This document shows, in pieces, positions 17,362-25,173 of a stretch of 64,000 bases of DNA. Source of the stretch: an uncultured Prevotella sp. (GTDB lineage Bacteria > Bacteroidota > Bacteroidia > Bacteroidales > Bacteroidaceae). A model generated the notes under the pieces. The model ran no database searches. It was not told the DNA's origin and worked only from the letters and a program-made list of their open reading frames with translations. A program made the position numbers and the translations under genes. How positions within the stretch are numbered: position 1 is the stretch's first letter; each line of letters opens with the position of its first letter. The DNA is taken from positions 1 to 64,000 of the forward strand of contig OMXE01000016.1 of NCBI GenBank assembly GCA_900314935.1. The letters are read 5' to 3'.

Positions 17362-17490
17362 ATTCCCATGCTGGGAACGAAATGTTCCCACGGTGGGAAC
17401 AAAGTATTCCCACGTTGGGAATCATCTCCAAAACCTATGGTTTTACTGTCCAATACCATAGGTTTCAGCTCCTAAAACCATAGGTTTTAG
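17362..17490. repeat. two palindrome families: TTCCCACGTTGGGAA and AAAACCATAGGTTTT
   Basis: Three copies of TTCCCA(C/T)G(C/G/T)TGGGAA stand at 17362-17422, followed by three copies of AAAACC(A/T)TAGGTTTT-type palindromes at 17430-17490. Both families recur side by side at 27614-27935, and TTGGGAAC-type half copies occur near 40690. No gene is seen in this part of the 17162-18261 gap. Confidence 0.75.
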
Positions 17491-17634
17491 AATGCAAAAC
17501 CGCATGTACAAAGGTTTTTGAAGCGTTTTCATGCGGGGTGAAATCACTTGGGAGATAGTGTACGGATGACACTGCTGAAATGTTAAAAAATGAAGATTTT
17601 CGTTTAAATATTTGGAACTTTCGTAAATATACCC

Positions 17635-17725
17635 TATATTTGCAGCATCTCATTTTATGGTTTCGCCTTTTTCACGAAACAACAGAAGAGGTTGTCTGCG
17701 TCCTGCAGACAACCTCTATTTTTTT
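17635..17725 (+). ncRNA. candidate small RNA (about 77 nt) with own promoter and terminator
   Basis: TTTG (17611-17614), 20 nt, then TATATTTG (17635-17642) forms a good promoter. About 40 nt downstream lies a perfect 13-bp hairpin (17687-17699 with 17705-17717) and a T-run to 17725. A second hairpin, GTTTCG/CGAAAC (17660-17665 with 17675-17680), lies in front. No ORF fits between, so the predicted transcript from about 17649 is a short structured RNA. It could also be the remains of a leader whose gene is lost. Confidence 0.5.
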
Positions 17726-17736
17726 GCCAACAAATA

Positions 17737-17765
17737 AAAGAGCGATGCTTCACGCACCACTCTTT
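17737..17765 (-). terminator. terminator of the riboswitch transcript
   Basis: On the minus strand a 12-bp stem (10 Watson-Crick and 2 G-U pairs, loop GTGAA) ends in CTCTTTTATTT. The G-U pairs form only in the minus-strand RNA, which shows its direction. Confidence 0.6.
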
Positions 17766-17934
17766 CACCTAATAAACTTATATAATAATACACGTACGGT
17801 TAGAAAAATAACTAACGATTGCTAGTGTCACTACCTATACAACATACCTATTCTGCCTATCGGCAGGATAGTTGCTATTGAATCATTATTTTTGGTTGCC
17901 TTCGTCCCTTACATCGAGAGAGTCGGCGAGTTCA

Positions 17935-18090
17935 CATAAGGCAGGTCTTCTGACTCTGTTCCACCCTCAAACGCCTTCCCGCCTTCTGGCAGTGGCCCGT
18001 TGCTTGTGGGTATAATGGAACTTACAGCTGCGGGACAGTCGGAGATTTCCACTCCATTCCCTTTTTAATCGCGTCTATAGCGAACCTTAC
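17935..18090 (-). promoter_or_regulatory. cobalamin (B12) riboswitch, apparently orphan
   Basis: The minus strand shows the conserved blocks of an adenosylcobalamin riboswitch in order: AAAAGGGAATGGAGTGGAAA-like P3 start, CCGACTGTCCCGCAGCTGTA, GCCACTG, GGGAAGGCG, and the closing B12-box element GAGTCAGAAGACCTGCC. It normally controls B12 uptake or B12-independent enzyme genes in cis. Downstream only four tiny frames occur (2-4 codons) before a terminator at 17737, and the next minus-strand gene, GH3, has its own promoter 500 nt further on. The regulated gene, often a btuB-type TonB receptor in this phylum, is missing. Confidence 0.9.
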
Positions 18091-18095
18091 GGGTG

Positions 18096-18103
18096 CAAAG
18101 ATA
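18096..18103 (-). promoter_or_regulatory. -7 element of the riboswitch transcript
   Basis: On the minus strand TATCTTTG lies immediately before the riboswitch, placing the transcript start near 18090. Confidence 0.6.
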
Positions 18104-18153
18104 TAACGAAAATGCGAATAGACAAAGAAAAATGCGATTTTTTTTATCAGAAG

Positions 18154-18185
18154 TTTGCATATTTCAACGAAACTATTTATCTTTG
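18154..18185 (+). promoter_or_regulatory. promoter of the ECF sigma factor gene
   Basis: TTTG at 18154-18157, 20 nt, TATCTTTG at 18178-18185; leader to the ATG at 18262 is about 70 nt. Confidence 0.6.
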
Positions 18186-18261
18186 CCCCCGAAAATTTAT
18201 TATTAATTAAAATCAAATGCCTATCGAAACATTGTTACTTCAATACAAATAGATAGAAAAA

Positions 18262-18861
18262 ATGGACAATCTGAAAGGTATGACCGACGAAGAGTTGGCC
18301 TTATCGTATGTTGGAGGAAACAATAAAGCATTTGATTTACTGCTCTCACGCACACAATCAAAGCTCTTTTCGTATATCTTATTCGTGGTTCACGACCACG
18401 ATAGGGCTAATGATGTCTTCCAGGAGACATTTGTCAAGGTGATTACTAAGCTCCATCAGGGGAAGTACGTCAACAGTGGCAAGTTCTCTGCCTGGCTGAT
18501 GCGCATTGCCCATAACGTGATTATGGACTGGTACCGTGATCATCGTACGGAGAATATTGTGGAGCCGAACGAAGAGAACGACCTGTCGAACATCTCCTCG
18601 AGGGATCTGATGGAGGCGAATGTGGAGAACCAATACGTCAACACACAGGTGATGAACGATGTTACCCGAATGATGAACCAGCTGCCGCCTACACAACGTG
18701 AGGTGGTTTACATGCGATTCTATCAGGATATGTCGTTCAAGGAGATTGCCGAGACAACGGGCGTGAGCATCAACACGTCACTGGGCCGCATGCGTTATGC
18801 AGTGATGAACATGCGCAAAATGGCACGCGAACACCAGATCATGCTCCAGTTGGAGATGTGA
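18262..18861 (+). CDS. RNA polymerase sigma factor, ECF type
   Basis: A 199-residue sigma-70-family protein of the ECF group. Region 2 (residues ~20-90) includes the core-binding and -10 recognition segment DRANDVFQETFVKVITKLHQG and GKFSAWLMRIAHNVIMDWYR; region 4 (residues ~135-190) has the helix-turn-helix LPPTQREVVYMRFYQDMSFKEIAETTGVSINTSLGRMRYA. No anti-sigma gene is adjacent; the next gene is rpe on the other strand. In Bacteroidales such stand-alone ECF factors are common, and this one may be regulated at expression level through its own promoter. Its regulon cannot be read here. Confidence 0.9.
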   Translation: MDNLKGMTDEELALSYVGGNNKAFDLLLSRTQSKLFSYILFVVHDHDRANDVFQETFVKVITKLHQGKYVNSGKFSAWLMRIAHNVIMDWYRDHRTENIVEPNEENDLSNISSRDLMEANVENQYVNTQVMNDVTRMMNQLPPTQREVVYMRFYQDMSFKEIAETTGVSINTSLGRMRYAVMNMRKMAREHQIMLQLEM

Positions 18862-18901
18862 TCGCGAGCCCTTCGATGAATCAAACTCAGTAAAAAGGGG
18901 A

Positions 18902-19552
18902 TTACAGTGCCTTTAATTCCTTAATCGTCTGGAACGGATCGGCGGCTTTGAATACATAGCTGCCGCTGACAAGTACATCCACACCGGCTTTTACCAGTCG
19001 GGGGGCTGTCTCTGCCTGTACACCACCATCAACCTCAATCAGGGCTTTCGAGCCAGATTGTACAATCAGCTCTTTGAGTCGCTGCACTTTGGATATGGTG
19101 TTCTCGATGAACGTCTGACCGCCGAAGCCGGGGTTGACACTCATCAGCAGTACCATATCAACATCATTGATGATGTCTTCCAGAACACAGACGGGTGTGG
19201 AAGGGTTCAGGGTGACACCGGCTTTCATGCCGGCATCATGAATTTCCTGAACGGTACGGTGCAGATGGGTGCATGCCTCGTAGTGCACATTCATCATCAT
19301 TGCCCCGAGTTTGGCAGTGCGTTGGATGTACTGCTCAGGGTGTACAATCATGAAATGAACGTCTAACGGCTTGGTACATGCTTTGGCTACAGCCTCCAGA
19401 ACAGGAAAACCGAAAGAGATGTTGGGTACGAAGACACCATCCATAATATCCATGTGAAGCCAGTCGGCCTCACTGCGGTTGATCATATCCACATCGCTGC
19501 GGAGGTCAATGAAGTTCGCCGCCAGCAGCGATGGAGAAACCAATGTTGCCAT
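18902..19552 (-). CDS. rpe: ribulose-phosphate 3-epimerase
   Basis: A 216-residue TIM-barrel enzyme of the pentose phosphate pathway that interconverts ribulose-5-phosphate and xylulose-5-phosphate. Conserved blocks are LHMDIMDGVFVPNISFG (metal and catalytic Asp), DVHFMIVHPE, SVNPGFGGQTFI and the phosphate-binding IEVDGGVQ ... ADVLVSGSYVF-like end (DVLVSGSYVF). Length is normal for the family. A 50-residue ORF ends 19 nt upstream on the same strand and could share the transcript. Confidence 0.95.
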   Translation of the reverse strand: MATLVSPSLLAANFIDLRSDVDMINRSEADWLHMDIMDGVFVPNISFGFPVLEAVAKACTKPLDVHFMIVHPEQYIQRTAKLGAMMMNVHYEACTHLHRTVQEIHDAGMKAGVTLNPSTPVCVLEDIINDVDMVLLMSVNPGFGGQTFIENTISKVQRLKELIVQSGSKALIEVDGGVQAETAPRLVKAGVDVLVSGSYVFKAADPFQTIKELKAL

Positions 19553-19571
19553 TTCTTACTGCTTTAATGAA

Positions 19572-19724
19572 TTAGTTCAGACAATAGTTGGGGCATTGCC
19601 CGTAATGCTTCAGCAGGTTACAAGCATAGGCGAACTGCCGGATGGTGTTTAACGTCTTCTCAGACGGACTGATTGTCTCTTGATGTGTAAAATGTTGCAT
19701 AGGCGGATTTGTTATATTGTTCAT
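19572..19724 (-). CDS. small conserved ORF, 50 residues, upstream of rpe
   Basis: This short minus-strand frame encodes 50 residues with the core HQETISPSEKTLNTIRQFAY and the ending NYCLN. I recall very similar small proteins (SPSEKTLN.IRQ.A....YCLN) scattered through Bacteroides and Prevotella genomes, which supports it as a real gene; function unknown. It has no signal peptide. An internal ATG 8 codons later (19700) is an alternative start. It ends 19 nt before rpe. Confidence 0.6.
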   Translation of the reverse strand: MNNITNPPMQHFTHQETISPSEKTLNTIRQFAYACNLLKHYGQCPNYCLN

Positions 19725-19783
19725 CTTATTAACGCAATAATAGGTATATTTATTACTTCATGCACAAAAAAACTTCAAATTAT

Positions 19784-19814
19784 TTTGCAGATAAAAAGAA
19801 TTTGTGTACATTTG
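19784..19814 (+). promoter_or_regulatory. trp operon promoter
   Basis: TTTG at 19784-19787, exactly 19 nt, then TACATTTG at 19807-19814. The transcript should start near 19820, about 30 nt before the leader peptide. Confidence 0.75.
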
Positions 19815-19848
19815 CACCCGAAATCATTCAAATTAAAAGAAAAAGAGC

Positions 19849-19908
19849 ATGATTAATAATGTATTCGCAGCATGGTGGTGGCGCTACTCAAGATTCAACA
19901 AGTCGTGA
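19849..19908 (+). CDS. trpL: trp leader peptide
   Basis: A 19-codon ORF reading MINNVFAAWWWRYSRFNKS with three consecutive Trp codons at positions 9-11. It lies between the trp promoter and a terminator hairpin at 19943, the classical layout of transcription attenuation: when charged tRNA-Trp is scarce, the ribosome stalls on the Trp codons and the downstream RNA folds so that the terminator does not form. The peptide itself is not expected to have another role. Trp is normally rare, so three in a row in this place leave little doubt. Confidence 0.9.
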   Translation: MINNVFAAWWWRYSRFNKS

Positions 19909-19942
19909 GCAACGTTGCCGTGTGTATACATTTCAGATATCC

Positions 19943-19976
19943 AGAGGCCTGCCGTTCTTACGACAGGCCTCTTTTC
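19943..19976 (+). terminator. trp attenuator terminator hairpin
   Basis: AGAGGCCTG (19943-19951) pairs with CAGGCCTCT (19964-19972); with one mismatch the stem extends toward the loop. A short T-run (CTCTTTT) follows. It lies 35 nt after the leader peptide stop and 45 nt before trpD. Confidence 0.8.
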
Positions 19977-20020
19977 ATCATATAGGCGTCATTGCAAATA
20001 ACAATAATAATATATAAGGT

Positions 20021-21025
20021 ATGGAAATGAAAGAAATCTTGAACAGGATGCTGAATCACGAGGAGCTTTCTCGTGAAGAAACCAAGAACATCCTGGTGGG
20101 AATCACAAAGAGCGAGTTCCCCAACGAGCAGATTACCGCTTTGCTGACAGCAATGCAGATGAGAGGAATAACCGTGGATGAGCTGTTGGGCTTCCGCGAT
20201 GGTATCTTAGAGACGGGTGTTCCCGTACCGCTCGACTGCGACCGCTATATCGATGTAGTGGGAACGGGTGGCGACAGGAAGAATACCTTCAATATCTCCA
20301 CAACCAGCTGTTTCGTGATTGCTGGTGCGGGTTACAAGGTGGCTAAGCATGGTAACTATGCGGCAACCAGTACCAGCGGTGCCTCGAATGTCATTGCCCA
20401 CCACGGTATCAAGTTCACGGATGATATCGATAAGCTGAACCGTTCCATCAACGAGTGCGGTATTGTCTATCTCCATGCCCAGCTCTTTGCCAAGGCCATG
20501 AAGTTCGTCGGACCAATCCGTAAGGCGTTGCAGTTCCCGACATGCTTCAACCTCCTGGGTCCGATCGTTAATCCTTCCAAGCCACAGTGCCAGCTGCTGG
20601 GCGTGGCCAACCTCGACCAGATGCGCCTGTACAGTCATGTGTACCAGAAAATCGGAATCGACTACGGTATTGTGAACAGCATCGACGGCTATGATGAGAT
20701 CTCGCTGACGGGTGATTTCAAGGTAACGACGAATAACTACGAGCGTATCTTCAAACCGCAGGATCTGGGCTTTGAGATTGCCAAACCTGAAGAACTGGTG
20801 GCAGGTGCCACAGAGGAAGAGGCTGCAGCCATCTTCGACAGCGTACTGGAAAACCGCTGTCTTCCTGCACAGAAGAATATCGTATTGGCCAATGCAGCCT
20901 TCGGTATCCAGGTACTGGAGAAAGGAAAGAAGGATATCAGCGAGTGCGTGGAGATTGCCCGTGAGAGTATTGACAGCGGTAATGCCCTGAAGACATTCAA
21001 GAAATTCGTGGAGCTGAACAGCTAA
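20021..21025 (+). CDS. trpD: anthranilate phosphoribosyltransferase
   Basis: TrpD joins anthranilate and PRPP, the second step of tryptophan synthesis. The 334-residue protein has the anthranilate/PRPP motifs VVGTGGDRKNTFNISTTSCF, KHGNYAATSTSGASN, and the dimer region FVGPIRKALQFPTCFNLLGPIVNPS. Start at 20021 (MEMKEILNRML); the internal Met at codon 3 is an alternative. It is the first structural gene after the attenuator, not trpB or trpE as is more usual. Confidence 0.97.
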   Translation: MEMKEILNRMLNHEELSREETKNILVGITKSEFPNEQITALLTAMQMRGITVDELLGFRDGILETGVPVPLDCDRYIDVVGTGGDRKNTFNISTTSCFVIAGAGYKVAKHGNYAATSTSGASNVIAHHGIKFTDDIDKLNRSINECGIVYLHAQLFAKAMKFVGPIRKALQFPTCFNLLGPIVNPSKPQCQLLGVANLDQMRLYSHVYQKIGIDYGIVNSIDGYDEISLTGDFKVTTNNYERIFKPQDLGFEIAKPEELVAGATEEEAAAIFDSVLENRCLPAQKNIVLANAAFGIQVLEKGKKDISECVEIARESIDSGNALKTFKKFVELNS

Positions 21026-21070
21026 TCAAGTGCTGTGAGGGAAGAAACCGACCATTGATGAAGTAGAGAT

Positions 21071-21901
21071 ATGGATATACTGGAAGAAATCGTAGCACGG
21101 AAGAGGGTGGAGGTAGAGCACTTCAAGGAGGCGGTACCAGCCCAGACGCTGCATGTGAAGGTGGAGGAGATGATGATGGAGGGCAATACCTGTCCTTCCA
21201 TGCGACAGGCACTCATGACTGCCGATTGCGGCATCATCGCTGAGTTCAAACGGAAATCGCCTTCAAAGGGATGGATCAAGGAAGAGGGCAGGGCAGAGGA
21301 GATACCTCTTTCGTACCAGCAGAATGGTGCTGCTGCACTGAGTATCCTCACAGATAATTACTATTTCGGTGGTCGTGATGCCTTTATTACGTTAGCCCGT
21401 CGTGCGGGTGTTACCCTACCTGTTCTCTATAAGAACTTCGTCATCGACGAATACCAGCTTTTCCAGGCCCGACTTTGTGGGGCTTCAGCCGTACTGCTCA
21501 TTGCTGCCGACCTGCGTATCGACCACTGTCGTGATTTGTTGCGCATGGCTCATGAGCTGGGAATGGAAGTATTACTGGAGATTCATGGGGAAAAGGAACT
21601 CGATTATGTGGAGCTGGAACCGGATATGTGCGGGGTGAACAACCGGAATCTGGGGACGTTCATCACCGATGTGAATAACTCTTTCCAACTGGCTTCGCGC
21701 TTACCGAAGGATATGTGTAAGGTGAGCGAGAGCGGTATCTCGAATCCCGAAACTGTCCGTCAGCTGAGAATGGCTGGCTTTAACGGTTTCTTGATCGGGG
21801 AGAACTTCATGAAGACGGCCGATCCGGGTGCTGCCCTGAAGTCTTTCCTTGCAGATTGTACAATGAAAAATTTTGAATCATCAATTGTTAGTTCGCTATG
21901 A
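21071..21901 (+). CDS. trpC: indole-3-glycerol-phosphate synthase
   Basis: A 276-residue TIM-barrel enzyme that closes the indole ring. Conserved blocks are IIAEFKRKSPSKGWI (catalytic Lys), ILTDNYYFGG, PVLYKNFVIDEYQL, AVLLIAADL, GVNNRNLGTF and VSESGI. Fused trpC-trpF proteins occur in some bacteria, but here the two are separate with a 4-nt ATGA overlap. The last codons (NFESSIVSSL) extend slightly past the usual family end. Confidence 0.97.
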   Translation: MDILEEIVARKRVEVEHFKEAVPAQTLHVKVEEMMMEGNTCPSMRQALMTADCGIIAEFKRKSPSKGWIKEEGRAEEIPLSYQQNGAAALSILTDNYYFGGRDAFITLARRAGVTLPVLYKNFVIDEYQLFQARLCGASAVLLIAADLRIDHCRDLLRMAHELGMEVLLEIHGEKELDYVELEPDMCGVNNRNLGTFITDVNNSFQLASRLPKDMCKVSESGISNPETVRQLRMAGFNGFLIGENFMKTADPGAALKSFLADCTMKNFESSIVSSL

Positions 21902-22620
21902 TTATCAAAGTGTGCGGCATGCGTGAGCCGGAGAATATTCGCGCAGTGGCTTCTTTAGGGATCGACCTGATGGGCTTTATCTTTTACCCGTCGAGCAGTC
22001 GTTTCGTGCAGATGATTTCTTCTTGTGCGGGAATCATTCCTGACTATTCCGAGGAACGTCTGACGGAAGCGAAACGTGTAGGGAACAAGTGCGAGGAGGG
22101 TGGCTCTGTACAGGACGGAAATCTGCCCAAGCGTGTGGGGGTCTTTGTGGACGACATGCCTCAGAACATCGTAACACGTGTCTACAACTATGCCCTTGAC
22201 TATGTGCAGTTACATGGCAACGAGACGGTTGAGATGATTGATAACCTGCGTAGAACAATTGATCCAGATATTCGCCCGAACATAAAGATCATCAAAGCGT
22301 TAAGCATATCATCTGAAGAAAGTCTTCAAGCATGCAAACAGTATGAAGGACATGTGGATATGTTCCTCTTCGATACACGATGTGATAGTTATGGCGGAAG
22401 CGGTGAACAGTTCAATTGGAAGGTTCTCGCATCATACGATGGTCATACCCCATTCCTGTTAAGTGGAGGTATAGGACCCGAAGATGCAAGTCGCATCAAA
22501 GCGTTCTCTCACCCACAGTTCGCAGGCATCGACCTCAACAGTAAGTTTGAGACCGCTCCTGCCTTGAAGGATGTGGAGAAACTCAAGACTTTCATCCAGG
22601 AGATCCGACAGGATGCTTGA
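21898..22620 (+). CDS. trpF: phosphoribosylanthranilate isomerase
   Basis: TrpF performs the Amadori rearrangement before TrpC. At 240 residues it is longer than most family members (about 200-215). The core motifs are present: IIKVCGMREPENI, DLMGFIFYPSSSRF, KRVGVFVDD, YVQLHGNE, FLFDTRCDSYGGSGEQFNW and LLSGGIGPEDA. The extra length is mainly an insertion at residues ~45-75 (CAGIIPDYSEERLTEAKR...), between beta-strand 1 and the GVFV strand, of unknown consequence. Starts by overlapping the trpC stop. Confidence 0.95.
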   Translation: MIIKVCGMREPENIRAVASLGIDLMGFIFYPSSSRFVQMISSCAGIIPDYSEERLTEAKRVGNKCEEGGSVQDGNLPKRVGVFVDDMPQNIVTRVYNYALDYVQLHGNETVEMIDNLRRTIDPDIRPNIKIIKALSISSEESLQACKQYEGHVDMFLFDTRCDSYGGSGEQFNWKVLASYDGHTPFLLSGGIGPEDASRIKAFSHPQFAGIDLNSKFETAPALKDVEKLKTFIQEIRQDA

Positions 22621-22674
22621 GGTGAGAAGAGTGAGAGAGTCATCATACTACATGTGAAATAAGTTTAAACAACA

Positions 22675-23460
22675 ATGAATAAAATCAACAAACTCTTTAG
22701 TGAGCAGAAAGTAACAGGTAAGAAAATCCTGTCGCTTTATTTCTGTGCAGGGTGCCCCACGCTTGAAGGTACAGCCGAGGTCATCAAGACCTTGGAGAAG
22801 CGTGGCGTCGGTATGATCGAGGTAGGCATTCCTTTCAGTGATCCGCTGGCCGACGGTCCGGTCATCCAGAGTGCAGGAACCGTAGCTTTGAAGAACGGTA
22901 TGACGTTGACGAAACTGTTTGAGCAGTTGCGCAGCATCAAGGACGAGGTGCAGATACCGCTCGTGCTGATGGGATACCTGAACGTTGTTCTTCACTTCGG
23001 CGTAGAGAAGTTCTGTCAGCAGTGTGTGGAGAGTGGTGTGTCTGGAATGATTATTCCCGACCTCCCCTTTGCAGATTATCTGAATGATGTGAAACCCATT
23101 GCCGACAAATATGATCTGCGGGTGATCATGATGATAACTCCTGAGACGAGTGAGGAGCGTATCAGGTTCATCGATGACCATACCGATGGCTTTATCTATA
23201 TGGTGAGCTCTGCCAGCATCACAGGTGCTCAGCAAAACTTCGATGAGCAGAAACAAGCCTACTTCCGTCATATCCATAGCATGAACCTGCGGAATTCTCG
23301 CATGATAGGCTTCGGTATCAGTAACAAGCAGACGCTGGAGAGTGCATGGCAGAATGCAGCCGGTGCCATTATCGGGTCGAAGTTCGTTACCCTGTTGAAT
23401 GAGACTCAGGGTGATGCCGACAAGGCCATGGACTTGCTGCAAACTGCTTTGCAAAATTGA
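22675..23460 (+). CDS. trpA: tryptophan synthase alpha subunit
   Basis: The alpha subunit cleaves indole-3-glycerol phosphate to indole and passes it to TrpB. The 261-residue protein has the catalytic Glu in MIEVGIPFSDPLADGPVIQ, the catalytic Asp in IIPDLPFADY, and the phosphate loop GFGISNKQTLESA ... AGAIIGSKF. The stop codon lies at the edge of an ATTGAAA array, and the DNA of the last codon (AATTGA) already belongs to it. Confidence 0.97.
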   Translation: MNKINKLFSEQKVTGKKILSLYFCAGCPTLEGTAEVIKTLEKRGVGMIEVGIPFSDPLADGPVIQSAGTVALKNGMTLTKLFEQLRSIKDEVQIPLVLMGYLNVVLHFGVEKFCQQCVESGVSGMIIPDLPFADYLNDVKPIADKYDLRVIMMITPETSEERIRFIDDHTDGFIYMVSSASITGAQQNFDEQKQAYFRHIHSMNLRNSRMIGFGISNKQTLESAWQNAAGAIIGSKFVTLLNETQGDADKAMDLLQTALQN

Positions 23461-23492
23461 GAATTGAAAATTGAGAATTGAGAATTGCAATT
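23455..23492. repeat. ATTGAAA/ATTGAGA 7-bp-period array between trpA and the thioesterase gene
   Basis: About five units of ATTGAAA or ATTGAGA in tandem fill the short gap and supply the trpA stop codon. Other arrays of this family lie near 50640, 55090, 58450, 58880 and, inside a gene, 59130. Confidence 0.85.
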
Positions 23493-23493
23493 A

Positions 23494-23907
23494 ATGACAC
23501 TAAAAGATTTTTTGAATAACGGGGATGTGTTTGCCAGAAATATGGGTGCAAGCATTACAGAAATCCGTGAGGGATATGCACGGGCAGAGATGGTCGTAAC
23601 CAAAGAGCATCTCAATGCCGGTGGTGTTTGTCAAGGTGGAGCCTTGTTCACACTGGCCGATCTGGCCTTTGCGGCTATTACCAATAGTCGGGGGAAGCTT
23701 ACCTTCGGATTGGAGAACTCCATCGCCTTCCTGCATAGTGCCGCAGAGGGGGATACCTTGGTGGCTGAGGCTGTAGAGACCTTGAACCACCATAAGATTC
23801 CGTATTGCGAGATCAAGGTAAGAAACCAGCACGGTGATTTGATCTGCACTATGACAGGTTTGGCGTATAGGAAGGATAAACCTATGGCGTTCGACTCGTT
23901 GATGTAA
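23494..23907 (+). CDS. PaaI-type hotdog thioesterase
   Basis: A 137-residue hotdog-fold acyl-CoA thioesterase of the PaaI/YdiI type. The family signature is NAGGVCQGGALFTLADLAFA (residues ~45-63), with the following beta strands LTFGLENSIAFLHSA and GDLICTMTGLAYRKD. I start at ATG 23494; an in-frame TTG at 23485 lies in the repeat array. It is not a tryptophan biosynthesis gene, yet it sits inside the trp operon between trpA and trpB, at the point where the usual gene order is broken. Its substrate is unknown; phenylacetate- or hydroxybenzoyl-CoA are known substrates of relatives. Confidence 0.85.
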   Translation: MTLKDFLNNGDVFARNMGASITEIREGYARAEMVVTKEHLNAGGVCQGGALFTLADLAFAAITNSRGKLTFGLENSIAFLHSAAEGDTLVAEAVETLNHHKIPYCEIKVRNQHGDLICTMTGLAYRKDKPMAFDSLM

Positions 23908-23940
23908 TAATTATGATGTTTATTTTATAGAAATAGTTGT

Positions 23941-25146
23941 ATGAAAGAGAGTTTTTATGTGGATGAGCATGGCTACTACGGAGAGTTTGGCGGTGCTTAT
24001 GTTCCAGAGATACTGTATAAATGCGTGGATGACTTACAGAAGTCGTATCTGCCGATCATTGAGAGTGAATCGTTCAAACAGGAGTACCATCAGTTGCTGA
24101 AAGACTATGTGGGTCGTCCGTCACCGCTGTATTATGCCAGTAGGATGAGTGAGAAGTACGGCTGTCAGCTGTATCTGAAGCGAGAGGACCTGAACCATAC
24201 GGGTGCTCATAAGATCAATAATACCATCGGACAGATCCTGATGGCGAAGAGAATGGGTAAGACGCGTATCATCGCCGAGACCGGTGCGGGGCAGCATGGG
24301 GTTGCCACTGCCACGGTATGTGCCTTGATGAACATGAAATGTGAGGTGTTCATGGGCGCTACTGATGTGGAACGGCAGCATACCAATGTGGAACGTATGA
24401 AGATGCTGGGGGCAGAGGTTCATCCGGTTAGAACGGGAAACATGACTTTGAGTGATGCCTGCTCGGAGGCGATACGCGACTGGTGTTGTCATCCTTCTGA
24501 TACCTTCTATATCGTGGGATCGACCATGGGACCGCATCCTTATCCGGATATTGTGGCCAGGATGCAAAGCGTGATCTCGGAAGAGATCAAATGGCAGCTG
24601 CAGGAGAAGGTGGGGCGCGACTATCCCGACTATCTGATAGCTTGTATCGGCGGGGGTAGTAATGCGGCAGGAACCATCTATCACTATATCGATGACGAAC
24701 GGGTGAAGATCGTATTAGCCGAAGCAGGCGGTCATGGTATCGATACCGACTATACGGCTGCTACCATCCATCGTGGCACAGTAGGAATCCTGCATGGTGC
24801 GAAGATGCTGGTGATGCAGACACCCGACGGACAGATCGAGGAGGCGTTCACCATCTCTGCAGGTCTGGATTACCCTGGTGTAGGACCGATGCATTGTAAC
24901 ATGGCTGTGAAGGGACGCAGTAAGGTACTTGCCATTAACGACGATGAGGCCATCCGCGGTGGGTATGAGCTGACCCGCATGGAGGGTATCATTCCTGCTA
25001 TTGAGAGCGCACATGCCATTGCTGTGTTGGAGAAGATGACCTTCAAGCCTGATGATGTGGTGGTACTGACCGTCAGCGGTAGGGGTGACAAGGATATCGA
25101 GACTTATTTGAATGCTTCGCGTTCCGTCTTCGAGGAACAGGCATAA
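23941..25146 (+). CDS. trpB: tryptophan synthase beta subunit
   Basis: The PLP enzyme that condenses indole and serine. The 401-residue protein has the PLP lysine in HTGAHKINNTIGQ, the catalytic region ETGAGQHGVATATVCA, the phosphate loop GGGSNAAG, and GRGDKD near the end, all TrpB1-type (the partner of TrpA). No promoter consensus is seen in the 33-nt gap before it, so it is read as part of the same operon. The next gene is 3 nt away. Confidence 0.97.
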   Translation: MKESFYVDEHGYYGEFGGAYVPEILYKCVDDLQKSYLPIIESESFKQEYHQLLKDYVGRPSPLYYASRMSEKYGCQLYLKREDLNHTGAHKINNTIGQILMAKRMGKTRIIAETGAGQHGVATATVCALMNMKCEVFMGATDVERQHTNVERMKMLGAEVHPVRTGNMTLSDACSEAIRDWCCHPSDTFYIVGSTMGPHPYPDIVARMQSVISEEIKWQLQEKVGRDYPDYLIACIGGGSNAAGTIYHYIDDERVKIVLAEAGGHGIDTDYTAATIHRGTVGILHGAKMLVMQTPDGQIEEAFTISAGLDYPGVGPMHCNMAVKGRSKVLAINDDEAIRGGYELTRMEGIIPAIESAHAIAVLEKMTFKPDDVVVLTVSGRGDKDIETYLNASRSVFEEQA

Positions 25147-25173
25147 CGTATGAATCATCAAACAAACACAAAT

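Noticed and set aside
17250..17825. ORFs of 60-81 codons in the GH3-sigma factor gap
   Set aside because: They run across the TTCCCACG palindromes, the promoter and the terminator of the small RNA candidate; composition is not protein-like.
18022..18216. Minus-strand 64-codon ORF
   Set aside because: It overlaps the cobalamin riboswitch aptamer and its promoter.
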